The notes beneath the pieces were generated by a model. That model searched no databases. It was given only the letters and a program-made list of their open reading frames with translations, and had not been told where the DNA came from. The position numbers and the translations under genes are program-made. Positions 33,734 to 40,895 of a stretch of DNA of 64,000 nucleotides are shown piece after piece. The number at the start of each line of letters is the position of its first letter. Positions within the stretch are counted from its first letter, which is position 1. The DNA comes from Oceanibacterium hippocampi (lineage in GTDB: Bacteria; Pseudomonadota; Alphaproteobacteria; Sneathiellales; Sneathiellaceae). The stretch lies in the NCBI RefSeq assembly GCF_900172325.1, contig NZ_FWFR01000003.1, forward strand, positions 124,001-188,000, read 5' to 3'.

Positions 33734-34735
33734 TCAGGTCGCCGCGCGAAGCGCCGCCTGCAGGATGTCGACGATATCGAGAACCCGCGCGACATAGTGA
33801 TCGGCGACGATCCCGCGGGCCGCCTCCCGCCCGAGCAGGCGCTGCTCGACGCGATCGAGCATGGTCGCGAAGCGCCGCCGGTGCAGGCCGAGACGGCGCT
33901 GGACCGGGTCGGCGGCGACGCCGGCGAAGGCGGTGAGCGGTGCCAGGGCCAGGATCAGGCCGGCGGTGACCCCGGCGGTCGCGGCCACACCCGCCGTCGC
34001 CGGGAAGACGCCGTAATAAAGACCGCCGAGCGTCGCGCCGAGCGGGAAGCTGCCGATCGCGCCGGCCTGGGCGATCGAGCCGGCAAGCGCCGCGCCGAGC
34101 GAGACCGCACCGGGGGTGAAGGACTTGAGCGCGGCGGCCCCCGAGGCGAGCACGATCAGGTTCGTGGTGATCTCGGCCGAGGCCCAGCGGCTGCCGCCCA
34201 GCCGATCGATCTCCTCGCGCAGGCGGGCACGGAAATCCTCGCTCCCTGCCCGTTCCCCAAGCGCGGCAAGCGCCGGCAGCAGCGCCGACTGCACCGCCCG
34301 GTCGTCAAGCAGGGCCTCGAGAAGCGCGTCCCGTTCGCTGCGCCGCCCGGGCTGCTCGAGCGGCAGTTCGAGAAACTCGGTATGCACCCGCCAGTCGAGT
34401 TCGCGCATCAGGTCGGTCGGCACGTACCAGCGCCCGTTCCTGAGCCTCGCCGCAAGGCCCTTCCCGCCCGCCGCGTCGAGCGCGCCGGCCCCCATCATCG
34501 CCACCAGGCGCGGGACAGCGAGCGCGATATTGACCGGGGCCCGGACGACGTCCCAGCCGAGCGCCGAGCGGTGCAGTCGCAGGCTGCCGCGGAAGGTAAA
34601 GTTCCGGTCAATGAACTCTGGCAGGCGCGCCCGCCGGGCCGCCATGTAGCGGCCGACCGCCCGCTCATAGGCATCGCGGATCTCGGCCTCCGGAAGCGCC
34701 GGAAGCGTCTGCGCCCGCTCCTCATCCATGCTCAT
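33734..34735 (-). CDS. Conserved hypothetical protein with glycine/alanine-rich hydrophobic core
   Basis: 333 aa; no family recognised with confidence. The N-terminal third contains ARLPEFIDRNFTFRGSLRL followed by GWDVVRAPVNIALAVPRL, which look like conserved amphipathic segments. The centre (about 190-275) is Ala/Gly-rich and hydrophobic with two or three possible membrane segments (LASGAAALKSF, GVAATAGVTAGLILALAPL). The C-terminal helix is charged. There is no signal peptide. The codon pattern matches its neighbours, so I regard it as a real gene. It is divergent from the small secreted protein gene across 148 bp. Confidence 0.75.
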   Translation of the reverse strand: MSMDEERAQTLPALPEAEIRDAYERAVGRYMAARRARLPEFIDRNFTFRGSLRLHRSALGWDVVRAPVNIALAVPRLVAMMGAGALDAAGGKGLAARLRNGRWYVPTDLMRELDWRVHTEFLELPLEQPGRRSERDALLEALLDDRAVQSALLPALAALGERAGSEDFRARLREEIDRLGGSRWASAEITTNLIVLASGAAALKSFTPGAVSLGAALAGSIAQAGAIGSFPLGATLGGLYYGVFPATAGVAATAGVTAGLILALAPLTAFAGVAADPVQRRLGLHRRRFATMLDRVEQRLLGREAARGIVADHYVARVLDIVDILQAALRAAT

Positions 34736-34883
34736 GTTCCGGGTCTCGCCTGATCCTGCCGCCCCTCAACAGATAATCGGTCAGCGCGGTGGCGCCAGCG
34801 TTATACCTTGATGAATGCGGGCGCCGGCTTATCTCATGATGTTGTAGCGGCGGCCGCCGCGACCGTCATCTGTCGAGGATCCC

Positions 34884-35315
34884 ATGACCCGCATACCGCT
34901 ACTGGCCTCCGTCATCGTCGCGGCATCGTTGCTCTTCGCGGCGGTCCCGCCGGCCCATGCCGACGAGGCATCGAAGCTGGCAGCGGAAACGGAAGAGGCG
35001 TGGAACGCCTTCAAGAACTATTCGGCGGCACAGCGCGACGAGGCCAAGGAGGCCGGCCAGAATCTCCTCGATTCCGTCGACCGGCAACTCGAGGCGGCGA
35101 ACCGCAAGATCGGCGAGAGCACCGGCGCGGCCAAGGAAGCCTGGGAGAACCGGCAGGAAAATCTCGCCAGGCTCCGCGCCGAAACCGAACGCAAACTCGA
35201 CGCCCTGAACGAGGAAAGCGGGGAGACCTGGGAGAAGATGAAGGAGGGCTTCAGCAGTACCTACGACCGCCTGCGCAAGGCAGTCAAGGAAGCGGTCGAC
35301 GAGACGGAGACCTGA
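34884..35315 (+). CDS. Small secreted helical protein
   Basis: 143 aa with a clear signal peptide (cleavage near PPAHADEAS, about residue 26). The mature part is almost entirely charged and helical, with irregular heptads (AAETEEAWNAFKNY, ENRQENLARLRAE, ETWEKMKEGFSSTYDRLRKA), resembling apolipoprotein-like or LEA-like periplasmic helices. GAGG precedes the ATG. No function can be assigned. It is followed after 129 bp by the MscS channel in the same orientation, so an envelope-stress role is possible but speculative. Confidence 0.8.
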   Translation: MTRIPLLASVIVAASLLFAAVPPAHADEASKLAAETEEAWNAFKNYSAAQRDEAKEAGQNLLDSVDRQLEAANRKIGESTGAAKEAWENRQENLARLRAETERKLDALNEESGETWEKMKEGFSSTYDRLRKAVKEAVDETET

Positions 35316-35444
35316 TCGACCCGCCGGCGCCTAGCCGCCCGCCCGCGCCCCGGGCAGCCTGACCCCACGCGACCCATTGCCAAGTCATGTCCGAATCCGG
35401 ATGCTGGACGCGCTGCGTAATTCCCATCCGGTGCGAGTGACAGC

Positions 35445-36323
35445 ATGGAAAACCAGATCGAGACCATCAACAGCCTGCTGGAAACGCTGATCGCGTTCGT
35501 CGTCGCCTACGGCTTCCAGATCCTGGGCGCGCTTGTCGTCCTGGTGATCGGCCTGAAGGTCGCCTCCTGGTTCGGCCGCTATGTCGCCCGCCGGATGGAA
35601 GCGCGCGCCGTCGACACGACGCTCAGCCGCTTCCTCGGCAACGTGGTGAAACTCGTGCTCGTAGTGATGGTGGTGATCATCACGCTCGGAAACTTTGGGA
35701 TCACGATCGCGCCGCTGATCGCCGCCGCCGGGGCCGCGGCCTTCGGCGCGACGGTCGCGATACAGGGTCCGCTGTCGAACTACGGGGCCGGCATCAGCAT
35801 CATCCTCACCCGCCCCTTCGTCGTCGGCAACACGCTGACGGTCAAGCATGTGAGCGGCGTGGTCGAGGAGATCACCCTCGGACAAACGATCCTGATCGGC
35901 GAGGACGGCGAGCGGATCACCATCCCGAACCGCCAGATCGTCGGCGAGATACTGATCAATTCCGACGCGGTCCGGATCGTCGAAAGCCGCCTGCACCTAG
36001 CCTTTGGCGAGAATCCCAAAAGCGCCGTGGCCGCGATACGCGAAGCGATCGCCGAGACGATGAACGTGGGCAAGCCGGACTTGGCATCGCTTGCGCGTCC
36101 GGAAGCTCAGGTCGGGATCGAGGATTTCGCCCCCTGGGGCTTTGTCATCGGCCTGCGATACTGGGTGCCGAGCCAGCAATATTACATCGAGCGCTTCCGC
36201 ATCAACGCCGCCGTGCACGCGGCCCTGGCCGGCAAGGGCATAAAGCTGTTGCCGGTCGCTGCAGCAACGGCGCAGTCGGTCGCCAGCATAACCGCTAATA
36301 CGTCAGGATATCGCGAAAGCTAG
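35445..36323 (+). CDS. MscS-family mechanosensitive channel
   Basis: A 292-aa small-conductance channel. Three hydrophobic segments come first (about 15-40, 65-90, 92-125). The pore-lining third helix, rich in Gly/Ala, reads LIAAAGAAAFGATVAI followed by QGPLSNYGAGI. The cytoplasmic beta domain contains GVVEEITLGQTIL and TIPNRQIVGEILIN, the classic MscS strands. It relieves turgor on osmotic downshift. A terminator-like hairpin follows 44 bp after the stop. Confidence 0.94.
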   Translation: MENQIETINSLLETLIAFVVAYGFQILGALVVLVIGLKVASWFGRYVARRMEARAVDTTLSRFLGNVVKLVLVVMVVIITLGNFGITIAPLIAAAGAAAFGATVAIQGPLSNYGAGISIILTRPFVVGNTLTVKHVSGVVEEITLGQTILIGEDGERITIPNRQIVGEILINSDAVRIVESRLHLAFGENPKSAVAAIREAIAETMNVGKPDLASLARPEAQVGIEDFAPWGFVIGLRYWVPSQQYYIERFRINAAVHAALAGKGIKLLPVAAATAQSVASITANTSGYRES

Positions 36324-36367
36324 ACAGGAATTCTTCGGAACCGCCCAAGTTGTCCGGACAAAATAAA

Positions 36368-36402
36368 AGGGTGGAACAATGTCCACCCTCCCAGTCTTTT
36401 TT
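36368..36402 (+). terminator. Terminator-like hairpin after mscS
   Basis: Stem AGGGTGGA/TCCACCCT (36368-36375 with 36382-36389), 6-nt loop, then seven bases and a run of six T residues at 36397-36402. Confidence 0.65.
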
Positions 36403-36579
36403 ATGCAAGGTTTGTTCTGTTTCCACGATCATTCGTTTCCGGATAACCGCCCCGCGGATCCATTTGCGGATCCGACCCCCCTGCTTGTTTTCCTCCCCTG
36501 ACTTGGGCCGCGAATTCCTGAGCGACCGGCATTATGATCGCCCCTCCGTGCCGCGTCTAGCGCTTTCTGGGCAACACCT

Positions 36580-36609
36580 TTGCGCCACGATGTGGCAATA
36601 TTGGCGCAA
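36580..36609. repeat. Inverted repeat, 8-bp arms, 14-bp spacer
   Basis: TTGCGCCA at 36580-36587 pairs with TGGCGCAA at 36602-36609. It lies about 54 bp downstream of the SPOR lipoprotein stop (minus strand) and has no following T tract on either strand, so it is a weak terminator candidate or a protein-binding site. Confidence 0.45.
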
Positions 36610-36662
36610 GCGGCACGGGCCGATTGCGCGTCGCACGGCAATTCGCGGGGCCTGCCCGGCGT

Positions 36663-37382
36663 TCAGCGTCGGCCGGCCGTGTTCATCGCCAGCGCCGTGA
36701 CGCCGCCCCGGGACGGGCTTCCGTCGGCGAGCGCGACAGGCCAGGTTTCCTTAAAACCGCGGGCCTCGAGCGTGGCGCGGGCAGCATCGATCCGTTCAGC
36801 CGCGAACGGCCCGACGGTGACCCTGTGATAACGCGACCCGTCGACCTCGACATCGACCATCATGGGCCGGAGGTCGACGGCCCGCACCATCATCGCGTGC
36901 GCGTGGTCGCGGCTGCGATAACTGCCGAGCACCAGATAGCGGGGTTCGGACAATCCTGCCACGCCGCCCGGCAAGCCCACGGGAACTCGGGCCGCGACAG
37001 GCTGCGAACCCGGGCCGGAGGCGCTGGCGGCGGCAGATGCCGGTGCCGCCTCGGCGATCGTCGCGGCATCGACGGTCCGATCGGCAGGAATCGCGGAATA
37101 GCCGCCGTCCCGGCCGGTCGGATAGACCGGATCGTCATCGGCCGCGAGCAGGACCGATCCGTCACCTTCTTCAAACTCCGAGCAAACCGGCTCGCCATCG
37201 AGCAGGCGAAGAATCGCGCAATCCTCGTCGACAACCGCCGACAGCGCATGATCGGTCATGCTTTTCCCGGACATCGCCAGGCTGATACCGTCGAGCGCCC
37301 AGCTCGCCGCCGTGATCGCAGGAGGAAGGGCGCAACCGCCCAGCAGAAAGGACGCCATCCCGATTATCGCCAGGGCTCGCAT
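36663..37382 (-). CDS. SPOR-domain lipoprotein
   Basis: 239 aa. The N-terminus is a lipoprotein signal with lipobox LLGGC (Cys17). A disordered Ala/Pro/Asp-rich stretch (about 70-140) follows. The C-terminal 75 residues have the SPOR pattern: RYLVLGSYRSRDHAHAMM, then YHRVTVGPFAAERIDAARA and LEARGF. SPOR domains bind denuded septal peptidoglycan, so a division-site or cell-wall role is likely. Its promoter probably lies in the AT-rich region upstream. Confidence 0.85.
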   Translation of the reverse strand: MRALAIIGMASFLLGGCALPPAITAASWALDGISLAMSGKSMTDHALSAVVDEDCAILRLLDGEPVCSEFEEGDGSVLLAADDDPVYPTGRDGGYSAIPADRTVDAATIAEAAPASAAASASGPGSQPVAARVPVGLPGGVAGLSEPRYLVLGSYRSRDHAHAMMVRAVDLRPMMVDVEVDGSRYHRVTVGPFAAERIDAARATLEARGFKETWPVALADGSPSRGGVTALAMNTAGRR

Positions 37383-37717
37383 AGTCGCACCCTCCGTTCA
37401 GAGACCCCCGCCCTGTTGAAAAATTGTGAATGATTGAGGATAACGACAGTTTAACGGTAGAATTTTCTACAATTTTTATCTTTTCATTATATGTTACCTC
37501 AATTGTACGGAATCATTACTTAAATCGATATCCATAAAGATCGCATTATTAGATAAATTTTCATTTTGTGTGACTTCTGTGAGGCAACTTGCCGGCCAGG
37601 CGCGGAACACGGGTTTGCGTGCCAACCTGCGTTCAGGCCAGCCGGGCATTTACCGCTGCGCCATTGTCGGCTAGACCGACGGTCGCGTACGAACCGTTAC
37701 AGGGATCCGGTATTCTG
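37383..37717. other. AT-rich intergenic island (335 bp)
   Basis: Positions 37441-37560 contain 31 G/C of 120 (26 percent), far below the surrounding genes. It lies between divergent genes, the SPOR lipoprotein and the HAD hydrolase. It contains the palindrome at 37457-37470 and several T tracts. It could be a strong promoter or nucleoid-protein binding region, or a fragment of foreign DNA. There is no ORF in it. Confidence 0.6.
37457..37470. promoter_or_regulatory. Perfect palindrome GTAGAA-TT-TTCTAC
   Basis: 14 bp with 6-bp arms and a 2-bp centre, 75 bp upstream of the SPOR lipoprotein start. It resembles an iron-control (Irr-type) element in its TAGAA...TTCTA arms, but the spacing is 2 rather than 3, so the regulator is not assigned. 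Confidence 0.4.
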
Positions 37718-38359
37718 ATGATCAAGGCCGTGCTTTGGGATTTCGGGGGCGTTTTCACGACGAGCCCGTTCGACAATTTCAGCCGATACGAGCGGGAGAA
37801 CGGCCTCCCGGCGAATTTCCTGCGCGGTATCAACGCGACCAATCCGGACAGCAACGCCTGGGCGCGGTTCGAGCGGAGCGAGATCGACCTGGATGCGTTC
37901 GACCGGCTTTTCGAGACCGAGAGCCGGGCGGCCGGTCGTCCGGTTCCGGGCCGCCAGATCATCGCGCTGCTGGCGGGCCAGGTCCGCCCGGAAATGGTGA
38001 TCGCGCTCCGTCGTTGCCGCGAGCAATTCGTCTGCGGCTGCATCACCAACAACGTCGCCGCCGGCAGTGGCCCGGGCATGGCGACGGACCCTGAGCGCGC
38101 CGACGAAGTCGCCGAGGTGATGTCCCTCTTTCATCTGGTCGTCGAATCGAGCCGCCTCGGCCTGAGGAAACCGGACCCGGAAATCTACGCCCATGCCTGC
38201 CGGGAACTCGCCATCGACCCGAAGGAGACCGTCTATCTGGACGATCTCGGCATCAATCTGAAGCCTGCCAGGGCAATGGGAATGCGGACGATCAAGGTCA
38301 GTGCGGCCGGGCCCGCCCTAGCGGAGCTCGAGACGCTGCTCGGTATCCCGCTTCGCTAG
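37718..38359 (+). CDS. HAD-IA family hydrolase (epoxide-hydrolase N-terminal/ACAD10-like)
   Basis: 213 aa. Motif I is WDFGGVFT, with the nucleophilic Asp but Gly in place of the acid/base Asp, the pattern of the ACAD10/soluble-epoxide-hydrolase phosphatase branch. Motif II is CITNN, the Lys motif is GLRKPDPEIY, and motif III is VYLDDLGINLKPA. It is probably a small-molecule phosphatase or dehalogenase-like enzyme; the substrate is unknown. The ATG at 37718 begins the homologous part. It overlaps the convergent small gene by 42 bp. Confidence 0.88.
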   Translation: MIKAVLWDFGGVFTTSPFDNFSRYERENGLPANFLRGINATNPDSNAWARFERSEIDLDAFDRLFETESRAAGRPVPGRQIIALLAGQVRPEMVIALRRCREQFVCGCITNNVAAGSGPGMATDPERADEVAEVMSLFHLVVESSRLGLRKPDPEIYAHACRELAIDPKETVYLDDLGINLKPARAMGMRTIKVSAAGPALAELETLLGIPLR

Positions 38360-38530
38360 GCGTGCGGTCCGCCGGAGTACCGACTGCCGATAATGCCTGA
38401 CGACCTCCTTGAGGGTCGCCTCGGTCACGCCATCACGCCGCATCACGGCGCGAACCAGCGGATCGGCCAGCACGTCCCGCAAGTCGGGCTCACCGGCCAT
38501 GAATTCGGAATCGAGCATTACGTTTCCCAT
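38318..38530 (-). CDS. Small hypothetical protein
   Basis: 70 aa, not recognised. It contains DLRDVLADPLVRAVMRRDGV, a segment I associate with short uncharacterised alphaproteobacterial proteins, then a basic C-terminus (RHYRQSVLRRTARLAKR). GAGG lies 5 nt before the ATG at 38530. It overlaps the 3' end of the HAD gene tail to tail, so part of its apparent coding signal could be shadow. Moderate confidence that it is real. Confidence 0.6.
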   Translation of the reverse strand: MGNVMLDSEFMAGEPDLRDVLADPLVRAVMRRDGVTEATLKEVVRHYRQSVLRRTARLAKRDTEQRLELR

Positions 38531-38689
38531 CACTGCCTCTAAAGCGCCCCCCAATCGGGGAGACCGACCCTGAGCATCTCCGTGCCCTATTCCAACATAG
38601 GAACGGGGTCGTGAAATTTCTGTGACTTCCGCTACGAGATGCGAAACGAATCGTGAAATCGGCCGACGCCGTGGCGCCGGGAATGCAAA

Positions 38690-38717
38690 GGCCGCCGTCC
38701 CGATAGGGACGACGGCC
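38690..38717 (-). terminator. Long hairpin downstream of the acetolactate-synthase-like gene
   Basis: 12-bp arms (38690-38701 and 38706-38717, one mismatch) around a 4-nt loop, starting 35 bp after the stop of the minus-strand gene. Read on that strand it is followed by only TTT, so termination strength is uncertain. Confidence 0.55.
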
Positions 38718-38752
38718 CCGGCATCCGCTCCGGCCGAAGCCGGACGACAGGC

Positions 38753-40417
38753 TCAGATCGTCTGCTCGATATTGCCGAGACGGGCGGTGAGCTTCAGGTT
38801 TTCCGCGTAATCGACGGGTACCGCGATCAGCGCGGGGCCGTCCTGGCGGAACGCCTCTTCGAGAGCCGGCTTGAACTGGTCAGCCGACGTCAGGGTCTTG
38901 CCCCACATCCCGAACGACTTTGCCAGCAGTTCGAAATCGGGATTGTTGAAGGCGAGTTCGGAATGCTCGCCGTTGAAGGAGTTCTGCTGCTTCCACTTGA
39001 TCAGGCCGTACTCGTTGTCGCACCAGACCAGGACGACGAAGCGCATCTTCTCGCGGACCGCGGTTTCCAGATCCTGGACGTTCATCAGGAAGCCGGCATC
39101 GCCGCAAATGGCCAGCACGCGCGATTCCGGACAGGCGACGGTCGCCCCCATCGCGCCGGGCAGCGCGAAGCCCATCGAGCAGAAGCCGTTGGAGATCAGG
39201 CAGGTATTGGCTTCGTCGCATTGGTAGTAGCGGGAAACCCACATCTTGTGGGCCCCGACGTCAGACAGCAGGATGTCGGCCGGGCCCATGACTTCGCGGA
39301 CGTCCCACAGCATCTTCTGCGGCTTCATCGGGAAGGACTTGTCGTCCTTCTCCATCGCGAAATCGTCGAGGATGCGCTGGCGCAGCTTGGCCCAGCGCTT
39401 CGGGTCGAACAGCGGCAGCTTGCCGAAATCGCCGAACCGGGCGTTCAGTTCCTCGTTGATCTGCCAGAGGGCGTCGGCGATGTCCGCCACGACCTCGGCC
39501 GCGACCGGATAGGCATCGTCGACCTCCGCCGGCCAGAAATCGATATGCACGATGGTCTTGTCGCCGTCCTTGTTCCAGCGCTCCGGCGAATACTCGACGA
39601 GGTCATAGCCGACGGTGATGATGACGTCGGCATTGTCGACCGCGACATTCGTGTGATCGCGCCCCTGGAGGCCGATCGTGAACAGGCAATGCTCGTCGCT
39701 GCGCGGCACCGCGCCCTTGCCCATGAAGGTATTGATGACCGGGATACCGGTCTTCCGGGAGAACCGGCGGAGCTGCTTGGCGGTGCGTTTGCGGACCGCG
39801 CCGTTGCCGGCGAGCACCAGCGGGTTCTTGGCTGCGGCGATGACATCGACCGCCTGCTTGACCGCCTTGTGGTCGGCGGCGGCGCGGCGCGTCGTCGTCG
39901 GCCGCATCGGCCCGGCCTTGGTCATTTCCTCCGCGAGATTCTCTGGCAGTTCGATCAGGCAGGCGCCGGGCTTCTCCGACTCGGCGACCTTGAAGGCCTT
40001 GCGGACCACCTCGGGGATGTTGTCCGGGTGATGGATCGACTGCGCCCACTTGGTGATCGGGCGGAACATCGCCACCGAATCCATGTTCTGGTGGCTTTCC
40101 TTGTGCAGCCGCTCGGTATCGGCCTGGCCGATGATCGCGACCAGCGGCGCGCGATCCATGTTGGCGTCCGCCACGCCGGTCACCAGGTTGGTCGCTCCCG
40201 GCCCGAGCGTCGCCAGGCAGACACCGGTCTTGCCGGTCAACCGGCCATAGGCATCCGCCATGAACGCCGCGGCCTGCTCGTGACGGCACAGCACGAATTT
40301 GATCTTGCTCTTGTTGAGCGAAATCATGACATCGGCATTCTCCTCGCCCGGAATGCCGAAGATGTGCGTCACCCCCTCATTTTCCAGACAGCGGACAAAC
40401 AGATCGGATGCTTTCAT
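38753..40417 (-). CDS. Acetolactate synthase large subunit-like ThDP enzyme (AlsS/IlvB family)
   Basis: 554 aa, thiamine-diphosphate dependent. The N-terminal PYR domain has the catalytic Glu in FGIPGEENADV and HEQAAAFMADAYGRLTG. The PP domain has the ThDP-binding GDAGFLMNVQDLETA. The tight length and KESHQNMDSV loop fit the acetolactate synthase large subunit, possibly the catabolic AlsS type. No small regulatory subunit gene is adjacent, so it may work alone. The ATG at 40417 starts the homology (MKASDLFVRCLENEGV); GGGAG lies about 12 nt upstream. Other ThDP decarboxylases such as glyoxylate carboligase are possible but fit less well. Confidence 0.85.
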   Translation of the reverse strand: MKASDLFVRCLENEGVTHIFGIPGEENADVMISLNKSKIKFVLCRHEQAAAFMADAYGRLTGKTGVCLATLGPGATNLVTGVADANMDRAPLVAIIGQADTERLHKESHQNMDSVAMFRPITKWAQSIHHPDNIPEVVRKAFKVAESEKPGACLIELPENLAEEMTKAGPMRPTTTRRAAADHKAVKQAVDVIAAAKNPLVLAGNGAVRKRTAKQLRRFSRKTGIPVINTFMGKGAVPRSDEHCLFTIGLQGRDHTNVAVDNADVIITVGYDLVEYSPERWNKDGDKTIVHIDFWPAEVDDAYPVAAEVVADIADALWQINEELNARFGDFGKLPLFDPKRWAKLRQRILDDFAMEKDDKSFPMKPQKMLWDVREVMGPADILLSDVGAHKMWVSRYYQCDEANTCLISNGFCSMGFALPGAMGATVACPESRVLAICGDAGFLMNVQDLETAVREKMRFVVLVWCDNEYGLIKWKQQNSFNGEHSELAFNNPDFELLAKSFGMWGKTLTSADQFKPALEEAFRQDGPALIAVPVDYAENLKLTARLGNIEQTI

Positions 40418-40551
40418 GGTTCTTGTTCTCCCTAGGTTTTGAGCCGACCGGTCGGGGCCGCGCGTTATGATCTGGTCAGGAGGTGAATATCGACCTAATA
40501 GAGTCGCATACTCGGCGCCAGGTGAATCCACCTCGATAGGGAGGCCCTGAT

Positions 40552-40758
40552 TCAGGCACCCTTTTTCGGCGGATCGTCCTGTTCGCCGTCTAGTTTCTTG
40601 CCTTCAAGCGTCCTTTCCGCTTTTGTTCGAGCCTGCCGCTCGCGATCCTTCTCGGCCTTGGTCAGGCCGGTTCGTCGGCGGTTTTCCTCGGCGCGGCTCT
40701 GCGCTTCAGCGCGGACCCTCGCCTTTCGGTATTTGTTCAGGTTGACGATATCTCCCAT
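40552..40758 (-). CDS. DUF4169 family small charged protein
   Basis: 68 aa. The conserved start MGDIVNLNKYRKARVRAEA, the central RRTGLTKAEKDRE and the helical charged body identify DUF4169, an alphaproteobacterial family of unknown function. It lies upstream of the acetolactate-synthase-like gene (134 bp gap) and divergent from asmA. Confidence 0.88.
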   Translation of the reverse strand: MGDIVNLNKYRKARVRAEAQSRAEENRRRTGLTKAEKDRERQARTKAERTLEGKKLDGEQDDPPKKGA

Positions 40759-40854
40759 GACGCTTCCCCCTCACCGTGCGCCGATATTTTGTTTCGCCAT
40801 CCAGCAACATGTAATTTAGACGAAAGCGGGAGCGGCGAAAACCATTGAGACTCC

Positions 40855-40882
40855 ATCACTTGATCTTCATCACTTGATCCTC
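40855..40882. repeat. Tandem 14-bp direct repeat before the asmA-like gene
   Basis: ATCACTTGATCTTC at 40855-40868 is followed without gap by ATCACTTGATCCTC at 40869-40882, identical at 13 of 14 positions. It ends 13 bp before the GTG start of the AsmA protein. Confidence 0.6.
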
Positions 40883-40895
40883 CGGTGAGCCACCC

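Larger units (their letters stand above)
36324..36662. other. Non-coding interval between mscS and the SPOR lipoprotein gene (339 bp)
   Basis: It holds the mscS terminator, a short direct repeat GCGGATCC (twice, near 36452 and 36464) and an inverted repeat at 36580-36609. I see no credible gene. Confidence 0.5.

Noticed and set aside
37457-37470. Irr (iron control) box
   Set aside because: The arms are similar but the centre is 2 bp rather than 3 and the neighbours are not iron genes; kept only as an unassigned palindrome.
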